27,751 nucleotides of DNA from CAYLSV01 sp964386435 (GTDB taxonomy: Bacteria > Planctomycetota > Phycisphaerae > Tepidisphaerales > Tepidisphaeraceae): the NCBI GenBank assembly GCA_964386435.1, contig CAYLSV010000045.1, positions 1 through 27,751 on the forward strand, written 5' to 3'. The position numbers and the translations under genes are program-made. Positions 1-7,601 of the stretch are shown here, one piece after another. The notes under the pieces are model-generated. The model was given only the letters and a program-made list of their open reading frames with translations. It searched no databases and had not been told where the DNA came from. How positions within the stretch are numbered: position 1 is the stretch's first letter; each line of letters begins with the position of its first letter.

Positions 1-53
1 CTACCCCCAATACCACATGCAAGCTCACACCATGATTCGTATACCATGCCCGC

Positions 54-536
54 ATGCCGCAGCCCGTGGAGCTTGACGAACAACGGCTGCGCGTGCTCGC
101 CGACGCGATCGAAGCTGCCCCGCCCACCGCCGATGACCGTCGGCTCGGCGGCTCGCGGGGGGGCAGCAGCGACCACATCCGCCTCGTCCCGTTCAACGCC
201 GGCGGCGGGGGCCAATCGACGCTCGCCCAGATCCGCGACGTCAGCCGCACCGGCATCGCGTTGCTCGTGCCCAAAGAAATGGCCGTTGGCCAGAAGTTCG
301 ATCTCAAACTCCCCCGCGACGGCGGCAGCGTTGACCACGTCCTGTGCACCGTCCGCCACTGCCGGCTGGACGGGTTCGACCGCTACATCGTGGGCGCGAG
401 GTTCGGCACCGATTGGCTCGCCACCCTCGGCGCCGCGATGAAGCCCGTGACCCGCAAGCTCCCCCCCGGCGACCGCCCCGCCAACCCGCCGCCGGTGCGG
501 CAAGTCGAGAGCCGCGTGGTGGAAGGGCTCGAGTAA
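54..536 (+). CDS. PilZ-domain protein (160 aa)
   Basis: Small cytoplasmic protein with a PilZ-like beta-barrel region. The second PilZ motif is clear (DVSRTG, matching D-x-S-x-x-G, residues 62-67), followed by hydrophobic strands and a closing YIVGARF near residues 120-126. In the family this barrel binds cyclic di-GMP and controls motility, adhesion or polysaccharide export. The first motif, R-x-x-x-R, is not intact: the matching place reads RLVPF at residues 43-47, so ligand binding is uncertain. The N-terminal 40 residues are charged and unlike the domain; the C-terminal 25 are proline-rich and probably disordered. The ATG at 54 was preferred over ATGs at 32 and 46 because only this frame gives the PilZ motif. 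It stops 28 nt before a GNAT gene on the same strand. Family assignment is good; the biological process is unknown. Confidence 0.8.
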   Translation: MPQPVELDEQRLRVLADAIEAAPPTADDRRLGGSRGGSSDHIRLVPFNAGGGGQSTLAQIRDVSRTGIALLVPKEMAVGQKFDLKLPRDGGSVDHVLCTVRHCRLDGFDRYIVGARFGTDWLATLGAAMKPVTRKLPPGDRPANPPPVRQVESRVVEGLE

Positions 537-544
537 CCAGCGGG

Positions 545-563
545 CTTCGCTGAGGTTCCCACC
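545..563 (+). repeat. Half-copy of the dispersed palindromic repeat
   Basis: The 19 bases ending just before the next ATG match the left arm of the repeat seen at 4069, 14791, 16971 and 17746, with a few differences (CTTCGCTGAGGTTCCCACC). No right arm is present. Its TGAGG lies about 10 nt upstream of the acetyltransferase start at 565, so the half-element may also supply the ribosome binding site. Confidence 0.5.
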
Positions 564-564
564 G

Positions 565-1125
565 ATGAAGCGGTTGCCGCCCACGATGCTCACCACGCCC
601 CGGCTCGTGCTGCGGCCTCTGTCGGAGCAGGACAAGCCGGCCTTCATCGACGGCTGGACCCGCGGCATCGACCATTTGCGGCCGTGGCTGCCGGCGGACG
701 ATTTTCAGCGGTCGGCCGATCAGGTCTTTGCCGCCTACCGGCACCGCCAGAACGCCGGGTTGGCGAGCGGGTCGGCCCTGCGGCTGTCGGTCTGGCGGGC
801 GGGGGAACTCACCGGTTTCGTCGCGCTCTCGACGATCGTCCGCGGGGCGACGCAGGGGGCGACGCTCAGCTACCACCTGCTGCCAGAGCACCTCGGACAG
901 GGGTTCGCCACGGAGGCCGTTGGGCGGTTGCTGGATCACGGCTTCGCGGCCGACGGCTTGCGTTTGCACCGCGTCACCGCGGCCGTGATGCCGCACAACG
1001 TGGCCAGCCTGCGGCTCGCCGGTCGGCTCGGGTTCCGGCGCGAGGGCTACGCCCCGAAAATGCTGAAGATTGCCGGGCGATGGCAAGATCACGTGCTGCT
1101 CGCGAAGCTGGCCGAGGAGCATTGA
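565..1125 (+). CDS. GNAT N-acetyltransferase, RimJ/RimL-like
   Basis: An 186-residue GCN5-related acetyltransferase of the RimJ/RimL type. These enzymes transfer acetyl from acetyl-CoA to the alpha-amine of ribosomal proteins or to other small amines. The opening TPRLVLRPLSEQD (about residues 10-22) is typical of this group, as is the acetyl-CoA pyrophosphate loop GQGFATEAV (about residues 112-120) and the late HNVASLRLAGRLGFRREG segment (about 145-162) that forms the last helix and strand. The length matches the family. No signal peptide is present, so it acts in the cytoplasm. The gene ends 3 nt from the convergent ctaB stop. The true substrate cannot be told; RimJ-like proteins are often mis-assigned, so no gene symbol is given. 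Confidence 0.85.
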   Translation: MKRLPPTMLTTPRLVLRPLSEQDKPAFIDGWTRGIDHLRPWLPADDFQRSADQVFAAYRHRQNAGLASGSALRLSVWRAGELTGFVALSTIVRGATQGATLSYHLLPEHLGQGFATEAVGRLLDHGFAADGLRLHRVTAAVMPHNVASLRLAGRLGFRREGYAPKMLKIAGRWQDHVLLAKLAEEH

Positions 1126-1128
1126 CGG

Positions 1129-2037
1129 CTAATCCTGACCGGCCGTGAGCATGAGCACGCCCAGCAAGAGCGGCAGGTAGGCGATGCTGGTGAAGAACAG
1201 CAGCCGGGCCTCGCGGGGGCCGGGCGAGACGGCGGCGTTGAGGCCGGCGGCGAGCATGAACCCGCCGAGCAGCGCGGCCGTCGGGGCGTAGAACGTGCCG
1301 GCCACGCCGACGACGCCCGGCAGCAGGCTGGCGAGGATCAACACGCCGCACCACAACACAATCGACCGGCCGGTGCGGCGGAAGTCGCCCGAATCGATTA
1401 CCGGCAGCATCTTGAAGCCCCCGAGCGCGTAGTCGCGACGGTACATGATCGCCAAGCCCCAGAAGTGCGGCATTTGCCAGGCGAGCAGGATCAGGAACAA
1501 CGCCGCCGACCCCCACGTCCACGCCTGCCCCGCCGCGGCGAAGCCCATGACCGGCGGCACCGCCCCCGGCACCGCGCCGATGAGCGTGCACCACACCGTC
1601 CGCCGCTTCATCGGCGTGTAGATCAGCAGGTAGATCAGCAGCGTCGCCAGCCCGAGGCCGGCGGTCGTCCAGTTCACCAGCAGCCCGAGGTACAGCGTGC
1701 CGAGGCCGCCGAGGGCCACGCCAAACCACAACGCCTCGCTCGGCGTGATGGCACCGCTCACCAACGGCCGGCGGCGGGTCCGCGGCATGGCGGCGTCGTG
1801 GTCCCGCTCCCACCACTGGTTCAGCGCCGCCGCCCCGCTGGCGGTGAGCATGGTGCCCAGCGAGAGGTGCAGCGCCAGCAGCACGTCCGAGATGCCGCCC
1901 GCGAACGCCTTGGTCGCCAGGTAGAACCCGGCGAGGGCCGTGATGACCACGAGCATGTTCAGCCGCGGCTTGGCGAGCTCGCGCAGCGCGGCGAACTTCG
2001 TGGCGTCGTGGGTCGGATTCAACGTGGCAATCGTCAT
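1129..2037 (-). CDS. ctaB: Protoheme IX farnesyltransferase (heme O synthase)
   Basis: Membrane UbiA-family prenyltransferase that adds farnesyl to heme B, making heme O for cytochrome oxidase. The first aspartate-rich active-site motif is seen as NQWWERDHDAAMPRTRRRP (residues 73-91). YTPMKRRT and the DYALGGFKMLPV segment, a CtaB signature, follow in the loops. About eight to nine hydrophobic helices surround these. With the ATG at 2037 the protein has 302 residues, the usual family size. An upstream TTG at 2127 in the same frame would add a non-conserved 30-residue leader and is not used. No strong Shine-Dalgarno sequence stands before the ATG. It lies 114 nt downstream of ctaA on the same strand, and the two enzymes act in sequence (heme B to O to A). 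Confidence 0.93.
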   Translation of the reverse strand: MTIATLNPTHDATKFAALRELAKPRLNMLVVITALAGFYLATKAFAGGISDVLLALHLSLGTMLTASGAAALNQWWERDHDAAMPRTRRRPLVSGAITPSEALWFGVALGGLGTLYLGLLVNWTTAGLGLATLLIYLLIYTPMKRRTVWCTLIGAVPGAVPPVMGFAAAGQAWTWGSAALFLILLAWQMPHFWGLAIMYRRDYALGGFKMLPVIDSGDFRRTGRSIVLWCGVLILASLLPGVVGVAGTFYAPTAALLGGFMLAAGLNAAVSPGPREARLLFFTSIAYLPLLLGVLMLTAGQD

Positions 2038-2064
2038 CAGCGGCAGGTGCAGGGTAAGGGGGAA

Positions 2065-2142
2065 GTTCGACGTGGTGAAGTATGATTTAACGAAGTGCCG
2101 GAAGCGAAAATTCGGTGACTCCGGCAAATCACCACGTCGAAC
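2065..2142. repeat. Perfect 13-bp inverted repeat between ctaA and ctaB
   Basis: GTTCGACGTGGTG at 2065-2077 is the exact reverse complement of CACCACGTCGAAC at 2130-2142, 52 nt apart. A third related copy (CACCACGTC) follows at about 2145-2153, overlapping the end of ctaA. Transcribed from the minus strand this would fold into a stem between the ctaA stop and the ctaB start. It could attenuate or stabilise the message. There is no run of U after it, so it is not a classical terminator. Confidence 0.5.
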
Positions 2143-2151
2143 TCCACCACG

Positions 2152-3255
2152 TCAAACTTTCGTCGCGCTCCGCCAAGCTCGGAGCAGCGCGGCGGTTGCA
2201 GTCGCCAAAAGGATCGCCCCGACGAACTGGTGCGTCGTCGCCACGTCGGCGGGTTTGCGGAGCAGGACGGTGAGGATGCCGAGCGTCGCCTGGACGATGC
2301 ACAAACCGCCGACCGTGGCCGCCAGCCACCAGGCGGCGGGGAGAAATTTTCGCTTCTTGATCGCGAACCACGCGAGGCCGAGGGCGGCGGTGAGGGTCAG
2401 GTACGCCCCGGCCCGGTGGGCGAAGTGCAGCCAGACGCCGTGCATCGTCGCCGGGGGCAGATCCATGGCCGCCCGCTCGGCGTTGGCGGCGTCGAGGGCC
2501 GCCCCGCTGGCCGGGGGCAACACGTTGCCGTAGTGCAGCGGCCAATCGGGGATCGCCAGGCCCGGGCCGCTGCCGGTCAGGTGGTTGCGGGCCGGGTCGT
2601 GCCGCATGGCCGCCCCGAGCAGCAGCTGCACCACGATGAGCGCAAGCACCCCGCCCGTCACCCAAGCCAGCCGCCGGGCCACGGCACTTCGTCCCTTTGT
2701 CCCTTTGTCCCTTTGTCCCTTCCGCCCCACCCACCACCATTTGCTGGTGACGACGATCGTCGCCGTCATCGTGGCGAAGACGATTTGCCCGAACACGCCG
2801 TGTAGGAACGACAGCAGCCGGCTGTTCTCCGTCACCCGGAACCCGCCCATCAGCCCCTGCACGATCACGGCCAGCAGCACCACCGTGGCGAGCATGCGGA
2901 CCATTGTCGACCGCTCCTTCCACCACGCCCAGCCGCACAGCAGGATCGCGGCGAACCCGGCGGCGGTGCCGAACAAACGGTGGGCGTGTTCCTGGAACAC
3001 GCCGCTGGTGTAGCTGCCCTCGCCCAGCCACTGGCCCCACGGCAGGGCGAACATGTTGTAGCCGAAGCTGTTGGGCCAATCGGGCACCGCCATGCCGGCG
3101 CCGGTGCTGGTGACTAAGCCGCCGAGGCTGATGAGCGGCAGCGTTGTCACCCACACGCCCCACGCCAGCCAATGCGTCGTCCGCGTCGGCACGGCTTGCG
3201 TCGCCAGCGTCGGCTCGGTTCGGGTCACGGCGTTCGGCGCGGTGAGCGTCGTCAT
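2152..3255 (-). CDS. ctaA: Heme A synthase (CtaA/COX15 family)
   Basis: An integral membrane enzyme of 367 residues that oxidises the C8 methyl of heme O to formyl, giving heme A for aa3-type oxidases. Eight hydrophobic helices form two homologous four-helix halves. The heme-binding histidines are in place: EHAHR (H90, H92), FLHGVFGQ (H152), MHGVWLHFAHR (H272, H277, H280) and THQFVGA (H342). PDWP-type loops (PDWPNSFGY and PDWPLHYG) occur once in each half, as in the family. The linker between the halves, about residues 176-193, carries a low-complexity KGQRDKGTKG stretch encoded by an octamer tandem repeat. The ATG at 3255 gives a cytoplasmic N-terminal tail of about 28 residues. It is transcribed away from the TPR lipoprotein gene across a 67-nt spacer that must hold both promoters. 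Confidence 0.93.
   Translation of the reverse strand: MTTLTAPNAVTRTEPTLATQAVPTRTTHWLAWGVWVTTLPLISLGGLVTSTGAGMAVPDWPNSFGYNMFALPWGQWLGEGSYTSGVFQEHAHRLFGTAAGFAAILLCGWAWWKERSTMVRMLATVVLLAVIVQGLMGGFRVTENSRLLSFLHGVFGQIVFATMTATIVVTSKWWWVGRKGQRDKGTKGRSAVARRLAWVTGGVLALIVVQLLLGAAMRHDPARNHLTGSGPGLAIPDWPLHYGNVLPPASGAALDAANAERAAMDLPPATMHGVWLHFAHRAGAYLTLTAALGLAWFAIKKRKFLPAAWWLAATVGGLCIVQATLGILTVLLRKPADVATTHQFVGAILLATATAALLRAWRSATKV
2691..2721. repeat. Octamer tandem repeat (GTCCCTTT, about 4 copies) inside ctaA
   Basis: GTCCCTTT occurs at 2691, 2699 and 2707, with a fourth copy complete for seven bases at 2715-2721. Because eight is not a multiple of three, the unit is read in all three phases, giving KGQRDKGTK in the linker between the two halves of heme A synthase. 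Loss or gain of one unit would shift the frame; three units keep it. Confidence 0.9.
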
Positions 3256-3322
3256 CGGGAGATGGTACGGCCGCGGGCGGTTTGGGTTTCAGAGTTGGCC
3301 CGCGACAACCGATACACCCGGC

Positions 3323-4048
3323 ATGAAGCCGATCCGCCCGATCCTCGCCGGTGTTGTGCTGGTCGCCCTCGCCGGTTGCCAGCAGAACGGGCCGACGACC
3401 CGCGCCGACTTGGGCGTCCTGCAGGCCCAGCAGGCGGAGTACGACGACTTCGACTTGGGCCACAGCGACGTCACGCCCGACACCCACTTCGCCGCCGGCC
3501 AGTACGCCGAGACGCAGGGCCGCTTCGCCGAGGCCGTCAGCCAATACGAGCAGGCCGTCGCCCTCGACGCCAAGCACGAGCGGGCGCTGTACCGCCTGGG
3601 CGTGCTGCAAACCCGCAGCGGCAGCTTCGAGCCGGCGCGGAAGACGTGGAACGCCTACATCCAAGCCACCCGCGGCTCGGCCGAGGCGTACGGCGCGCTG
3701 GGCTACTGCCTCGAACTCGCCGGCGACCCGCTGGGTGCCGAGGCCTCTTACAAGCAGGGCATCGACGCCGACCCGAAGCACCAGGGCGTCCGCGTCAACT
3801 ACGGCCTGCTCCTGGCCCGACAGGGTCGCGACGGCGAGGCGACCGTCCAGCTCGCCGAAGCCCTGCCGATGCCGGCCGTTCTCTACAACATCGGCGTCGT
3901 CCGCGAACGCCAAGGCGACACCCAGCAAGCCGCCGAGTGCTACCGCGAAGCGTTGGACCTCAAGCCCAACTTCCCCGAAGCCCGCCAACGCCTGCTGGCG
4001 TTGGGCGTCGCCTCGGCCGGCGACCAACTCGGCGTCATCGGCGAGTGA
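3323..4048 (+). CDS. TPR-repeat lipoprotein
   Basis: A 241-residue protein with a lipoprotein signal peptide: positively charged start (MKPIRP), hydrophobic core and a lipobox ending in Cys19 (ALAGC). It should be anchored by lipid on the outer face of a membrane. From about residue 55 onward there are roughly five tetratricopeptide repeats, for example FAAGQYAETQGRFAEAVSQYEQA and AECYREALDLKPNFPEARQRL (the segments near 55-77 and 212-232), which form a protein-binding solenoid. A short break in the repeat pattern occurs near PMPAVLYNIGV. Upstream in-frame codons exist but would destroy the signal peptide, so the ATG at 3323 is chosen. TPR lipoproteins serve in pilus assembly, outer membrane assembly and secretion; nothing next door says which. 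The gene diverges from ctaA. Confidence 0.8.
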   Translation: MKPIRPILAGVVLVALAGCQQNGPTTRADLGVLQAQQAEYDDFDLGHSDVTPDTHFAAGQYAETQGRFAEAVSQYEQAVALDAKHERALYRLGVLQTRSGSFEPARKTWNAYIQATRGSAEAYGALGYCLELAGDPLGAEASYKQGIDADPKHQGVRVNYGLLLARQGRDGEATVQLAEALPMPAVLYNIGVVRERQGDTQQAAECYREALDLKPNFPEARQRLLALGVASAGDQLGVIGE

Positions 4049-4086
4049 AACCACCTTGGTTTGCGTGCGTCGCTGAGGCCCCCACC

Positions 4087-4096
4087 NNNNNNNNNN
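4087..4096. other. Scaffold gap (10 N)
   Basis: Ten unknown bases, the same length as the other two gaps, so a placeholder rather than a measured distance. It breaks the palindromic repeat and hides the end of the acetyltransferase gene on the minus strand. Confidence 0.95.
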
Positions 4097-4940
4097 CTAT
4101 TCTCGTGCGTAGCCCCGCCGCTACGCGGCGGTGGGGGTTTTTGGCCACGGCGGATACCGCCCAAGTTGACGCGTCTTCAGCCGAAGCCATCTTTCTGAAC
4201 TTCGTCCGGAACTCCGCCATCCCGGCGACGCGAAAGCCGTGTCGCCAATGGAAGACGGTCGACGCCGGGCTGCTGAGCATCGCGCTGCTGGCGAGGTGCG
4301 GCACGTCCTGCGCCTGCAGCGCACGAACGGTTGAGGTCAGAAGAGCCGTCCCGAGGCCGATCCGGCGGCGGAAAAGCTCGATGAAGATCCAGTCGAGGAA
4401 CGGCGGGTGGCTCTCGACGACGTTCTCCGGCAAGCCCCACGTCCAGCCGCGCTGACCGGCGGTGACCAGCGTGGCTCCAATCACGCGGGGCTCACACGCC
4501 TTCCGCTCCTTCTGCGGCTCAAGATGCTCCACGGCGACGTAGCTTGCGTCCATCCGCACCTCACCGTCGCCGCCCCGACGGACGTGGTCGATCACGGTAT
4601 CGGCGGCTCTGCGGTGCATCCGCGGATGCCATTGAGAGAGTGGCACTTCCTGCTGCATCGCGCCCTGCCATGCCCGAGCAACCCCCGGCCAATCCGTTTC
4701 GAGCAGCGGACGAACCTCGTACCTTGCCCCGTTGCCGACCGGTGCATGGCCGCCTCCCGGCTCCGACCACTCCCGCAGCGGCAGGTAGCACGGCTGCGAC
4801 GGCGGGCGCGGCGTGTAGTGGGCGTGGCCGTCCCAGTACTCGTTCTTGAAGCCCGCCGGTCGCGGCATCCGCTCCCACGCCCGCCAAGACATTGGCACCC
4901 GCCGATATCGCCACAGCCGCCAGAACGGGTGCTGCTCCAT
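4097..4940 (-). CDS. GNAT-family acetyltransferase, C-terminus lost in gap
   Basis: About 280 residues can be read from the ATG at 4940 before the scaffold gap. The first 60 residues are rich in Trp, Arg and Pro (for example WRYRRVPMSWRAWERM) and contain EYWDGHAHYTPRP. This N-terminal module looks like that of a subgroup of planctomycete acetyltransferases, by memory only. A GNAT fold follows, with strands around YEVRPLLETDWPGVARAW and the late part FIELFRRRIGLGTALLTSTVRAL (near 185-207), where RRIGLGTAL is the acetyl-CoA loop, and a final HWRHGFRVAG. The last 18 or so codons before the gap fall in the palindromic repeat, so the natural end is not visible; reading through the N run to a TGA at 4035 is an artefact of gap size. 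It follows ispG by 25 nt on the same strand. Substrate unknown. Confidence 0.65.
4113..4142 (+). terminator. Possible intrinsic terminator after the TPR lipoprotein gene
   Basis: A GC-only stem (CCCCGCCGC, loop TAC, GCGGCGG then GGGG with one bulged T) is followed at once by five T on the plus strand. This is the form of a rho-independent terminator for the lipoprotein gene ending at 4048. It is part of the palindromic repeat, so termination may be a secondary use. The gap between the gene and the stem leaves the real distance unknown. Confidence 0.4.
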
Positions 4941-4965
4941 ACGCCAAGTGTAACACGGCCGCCAC

Positions 4966-6243
4966 TCACCCCACCACCGGCAGCACGGTGCCGCGTTCCT
5001 CGCGTGCCTTGTCCCAGCCGCTGCCGAGGGGGCCGATGGGGTCGGGGGGCTTGACCTCCACGACCTTGTCGCCGAGCTTGGCGTCGCCGCGCTTGACCTT
5101 GGCCTCGAACTGTCGGCACTCGTGCAGCAGGCGATCCAGAATCTCGGCCTCGGGGACGTTGGCGACCCGCTCGCCCCGGACGTAGATGATGCCCTTGCGG
5201 TCGCCGGCGAAGACGGCCACGTCGGCGCCTTCGGCCTCGCCGGGGCCGTTGACCACGCAGCCCATCACCGCCACCTTCATCGGCAGCGTGATCTCATCCG
5301 CCAGCTTCCGGCGGACGTCCTGCGTCAGCGTGAACAAATCGACCTGGATCCGCCCGCACGTCGGGCACGCGATCAGCTCCGCCCCGACCCGCTCGCGCAG
5401 CCCCAAGGTGTACAGCAGCTCCAAGCCGTCCTCGACCTCGTAGATCGGGTCGTTGGCGTAACTCAGCCGGATCGTGTCGCCAATGCCGCTGGCCAGCAGA
5501 TGGCCCAGCGGCACGACGCTGCGGATCGTGCCCGTCTCCTTCGGCCCGGCGTGCGTGACGCCCAAATGCAGCGGGTAATCGAACCGCCGGCTGATCTCCT
5601 GGTACGCCGCGATCACCAGCCCGGCGTCAATGCTCTTGGCGCTGATGACGATGTCGTGAAAATCCTCGTCGTGGAAGATGTCGAGGTACTCCTCCAGCTT
5701 GCCGATCATGATGGCCAGCAAATGGCCGTGCTTGTGGTCGCTGAAGTACTTGCCCAGCTCTTCGCGGCGCTTCTGCTTGTCGCGGCGCTCGATGATGCTG
5801 CCCTCGTTGACGCCCACGCGGATCGGCAGGTTGCTCGCCTTGCACGCCTGGATGACGTCGATCACTTGCGCCCGATCGGCGATGTTCCCCGGGTTTAGGC
5901 GAATCTTGTGGACGCCGGCCTCGACCGCCTCCAGCGCCCGCTGGAAGTGGAAGTGCACGTCGGCCACAATCGGCACGCCGACCTGCGGCAAAATTTCCTT
6001 GAGCGCCGCCGTGTCCTTTTTCTCCGGCACCGCCACCCGCACCACGTCCGCCCCGGCCTTGGCGAGCTTGTTGATCTCGGCGACGCAGCCATCGACGTCG
6101 TGCGTGAAGCCGCTGGTCATCGTCTGCACGACGACCGGTGCCCCCCCGCCGACCTTGATCCGTCCCACGCGGTCGTCGCCGATGGTCACCTGCCGGGTGA
6201 TCTTGCGGGGAAACATCGAAGCGGGCGCGGCGGTATCGGACAT
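4966..6243 (-). CDS. ispG: (E)-4-hydroxy-3-methylbut-2-enyl-diphosphate synthase
   Basis: Cytoplasmic iron-sulfur enzyme of the MEP isoprenoid pathway. It turns 2-C-methyl-D-erythritol 2,4-cyclodiphosphate into HMBPP by reductive dehydration. At 425 residues it is the compact bacterial form, with no insert between the two domains. The N-terminal TIM barrel has typical segments (VVVQTMTSGFTHDVDG, VADVHFHFQRAL, KIRLNPGNI, RVGVNEGS). The C-terminal [4Fe-4S] domain supplies the three cluster cysteines: Cys293 and Cys296 in ACPTCGR, and Cys329 in GCVVNGPGE. Glu336 in NGPGE is the conserved fourth ligand. It begins only 11 nt after the sulfatase stop on the same strand, so it may be read from the same message although the pathways are unrelated. 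The last 40 residues (VEVKPPDPIGPLG and on) are a lineage-specific tail. Confidence 0.96.
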   Translation of the reverse strand: MSDTAAPASMFPRKITRQVTIGDDRVGRIKVGGGAPVVVQTMTSGFTHDVDGCVAEINKLAKAGADVVRVAVPEKKDTAALKEILPQVGVPIVADVHFHFQRALEAVEAGVHKIRLNPGNIADRAQVIDVIQACKASNLPIRVGVNEGSIIERRDKQKRREELGKYFSDHKHGHLLAIMIGKLEEYLDIFHDEDFHDIVISAKSIDAGLVIAAYQEISRRFDYPLHLGVTHAGPKETGTIRSVVPLGHLLASGIGDTIRLSYANDPIYEVEDGLELLYTLGLRERVGAELIACPTCGRIQVDLFTLTQDVRRKLADEITLPMKVAVMGCVVNGPGEAEGADVAVFAGDRKGIIYVRGERVANVPEAEILDRLLHECRQFEAKVKRGDAKLGDKVVEVKPPDPIGPLGSGWDKAREERGTVLPVVG

Positions 6244-6254
6244 GGCGTGGCAGT

Positions 6255-7601
6255 TTAGACCATGCGCTGCAACAGCACATCCGCGGCGTTCGCCGGCACC
6301 GCGTCGCGCACCCGCCGGGCGTGGTCCGCCACCGGCCCGCCCCGCCCGCGGTGCCGCGTGTCAAGCTGCGGGCTGTGCAAGCCGGCGTGCCACGTCAGGA
6401 GCGCCGCGAGCAGTTTTTGCCGCTTGTGCACCGCCTCGTCCCACAGATCGTGCCGCTCCGATGGATCGGCCGCCCGGTCAAACAACCGGCCGATGCCGCG
6501 GCGGTGGTCGTACTCCAGTTTCCACCGCCACGTCACGAGCGCCGACGCGTGGAAGACCGTCCCCACCGCCGCCTGCCGCGGCCAACCTTTCGCGTCGCGC
6601 GTCGGGTCGAGGAGGTCCAGCGACAAGTCGAACCCCTGCATCTCCGACGTGTCGGCCCCCGCCCAGCCGAGGAGCGTCGCCGTCAGATCAGGCCAAGTCA
6701 TCAGCCCCGCCTCGTGCTCAGGTAGCACGTTGTGCGGCGGCTTGATGATCATCGGCACGCGCCAGACCGGGTCGTAAAAGCAGTGTTTTTCTTTGAACCC
6801 ATGATCGTACAACGTCGTGCCGTGGTCGGAGGTGAAGACTATCGCCGCGTCGTCGCCCACCCGGTCTAGCACTCGGCCGACCTGCTCGTCGAGCATGCCG
6901 CACAGCGCGTGGTAACGCCGGCGGTCGGCATCGATGGCCACCCGGTCCGCCTCGCCGTTGGGGAAGAATTTTTCATGTTCATCCAAGAAATGAGGCACGC
7001 CAAGGTCTTCCCGCAAGTGCGGCGGCTCACGCTCCAGATCCCCGGACTCCCAGTTCAGCAGCGGCAGCGTTGCCGGATCGATCGCCGCCACCGCCTCGTC
7101 CGTCGGCTGGAACGGCTCGTGCGGCATGTGCAGCGACAGGAACAAGAACCACGGCTCATCCCCCGGCAACTCGTCCAGCCACCGCAACGCCTCGTCCACC
7201 ACCGCTTCGTCCCGCTTCGGGTAGCTGCCGACCTCGCCGATACTCGGTCCCTCGTCGTACCGCTCGAACGACTCCGGCACCGGCCCGAAGTGCGTCTTGC
7301 CAGCCATTAGGCAGCGGTAGCCCTGCTGCTTCAGCAAGTCCGGCAGCGTCACCAAGTCCGCGTGTCGCTCGAAGCCGTTCTCGATCGCCCCGTGGCTCGG
7401 CGGGTAGAGCCCGGTCAGCAGCGAGCATCGTGCCGGCCCGCAAACCGGACTGGCGGTGTACGCCTCGGTCATGACAATCGATTTCTCCGCCAACGCGTCC
7501 AGCCGCGGCGTCGCCCCGGTTCGGCTGCCGTACGCCCCCAGCGTGTCGCACCGCTGCGTGTCGGTGCAAATAAGAAGCAGGTTCGGCTTGCGGCGGCTCA
7601 C
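6255..7601 (-). CDS. Sulfatase (formylglycine-dependent, no signal peptide)
   Basis: Type I sulfatase of 448 residues that hydrolyses sulfate esters, here probably of carbohydrates. The formylglycine signature is present as CGPARCSLLTG with the modified residue at Cys54. Other active-site parts are the metal-site start TDTQRCD (13-19), GKTH (101-104), H158 and H161 in LHMPHEPF, and SDHG (258-261) followed by K270 or K272. The start is GTG at 7601, which overlaps the TGA of the propeller gene (GTGA), a sign of translational coupling. From this start the protein begins directly with the first strand (SRRKPNLLLICTD), so there is no signal peptide. That is unusual for planctomycete sulfatases and implies action inside the cell, possibly on imported oligosaccharides. 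The desulfated sugar class cannot be read from sequence. Confidence 0.92.
   Translation of the reverse strand: MSRRKPNLLLICTDTQRCDTLGAYGSRTGATPRLDALAEKSIVMTEAYTASPVCGPARCSLLTGLYPPSHGAIENGFERHADLVTLPDLLKQQGYRCLMAGKTHFGPVPESFERYDEGPSIGEVGSYPKRDEAVVDEALRWLDELPGDEPWFLFLSLHMPHEPFQPTDEAVAAIDPATLPLLNWESGDLEREPPHLREDLGVPHFLDEHEKFFPNGEADRVAIDADRRRYHALCGMLDEQVGRVLDRVGDDAAIVFTSDHGTTLYDHGFKEKHCFYDPVWRVPMIIKPPHNVLPEHEAGLMTWPDLTATLLGWAGADTSEMQGFDLSLDLLDPTRDAKGWPRQAAVGTVFHASALVTWRWKLEYDHRRGIGRLFDRAADPSERHDLWDEAVHKRQKLLAALLTWHAGLHSPQLDTRHRGRGGPVADHARRVRDAVPANAADVLLQRMV

Larger units (their letters stand above)
4069..4142. repeat. Dispersed palindromic repeat interrupted by a scaffold gap
   Basis: The left arm GTCGCTGAGGCCCCCACC (4069-4086) runs directly into the ten-N gap. 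To the right of the gap lies the matching inverted half, CCGCCGC-TAC-GCGGCGG followed by TGGGGG (about 4115-4137). The same arrangement is intact at 17746-17792. The right half here ends in T5 instead of CCTCAGCGAC, so the copy is either diverged or two copies were joined by the assembler. It sits between the convergent ends of the TPR lipoprotein and GNAT genes. Confidence 0.75.

Noticed and set aside
304..1122. 272-codon minus-strand frame opposite the first acetyltransferase
   Set aside because: Arg/Pro/Gly-rich shadow; the plus strand carries the GNAT motifs.
1129..2127. Longer ctaB from a TTG at 2127
   Set aside because: The 30 extra residues fall in the inverted-repeat spacer and are not like the family N-terminus.
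2129..4054. 641-codon minus-strand frame over ctaA and the TPR gene
   Set aside because: Arg/Gly/Ala-rich shadow. The overlapping frames carry clear heme A synthase and TPR motifs.
3172..4455. 427-codon plus-strand frame across the first gap
   Set aside because: Arg/Pro-rich shadow of the TPR gene continued through N; no domain is visible.
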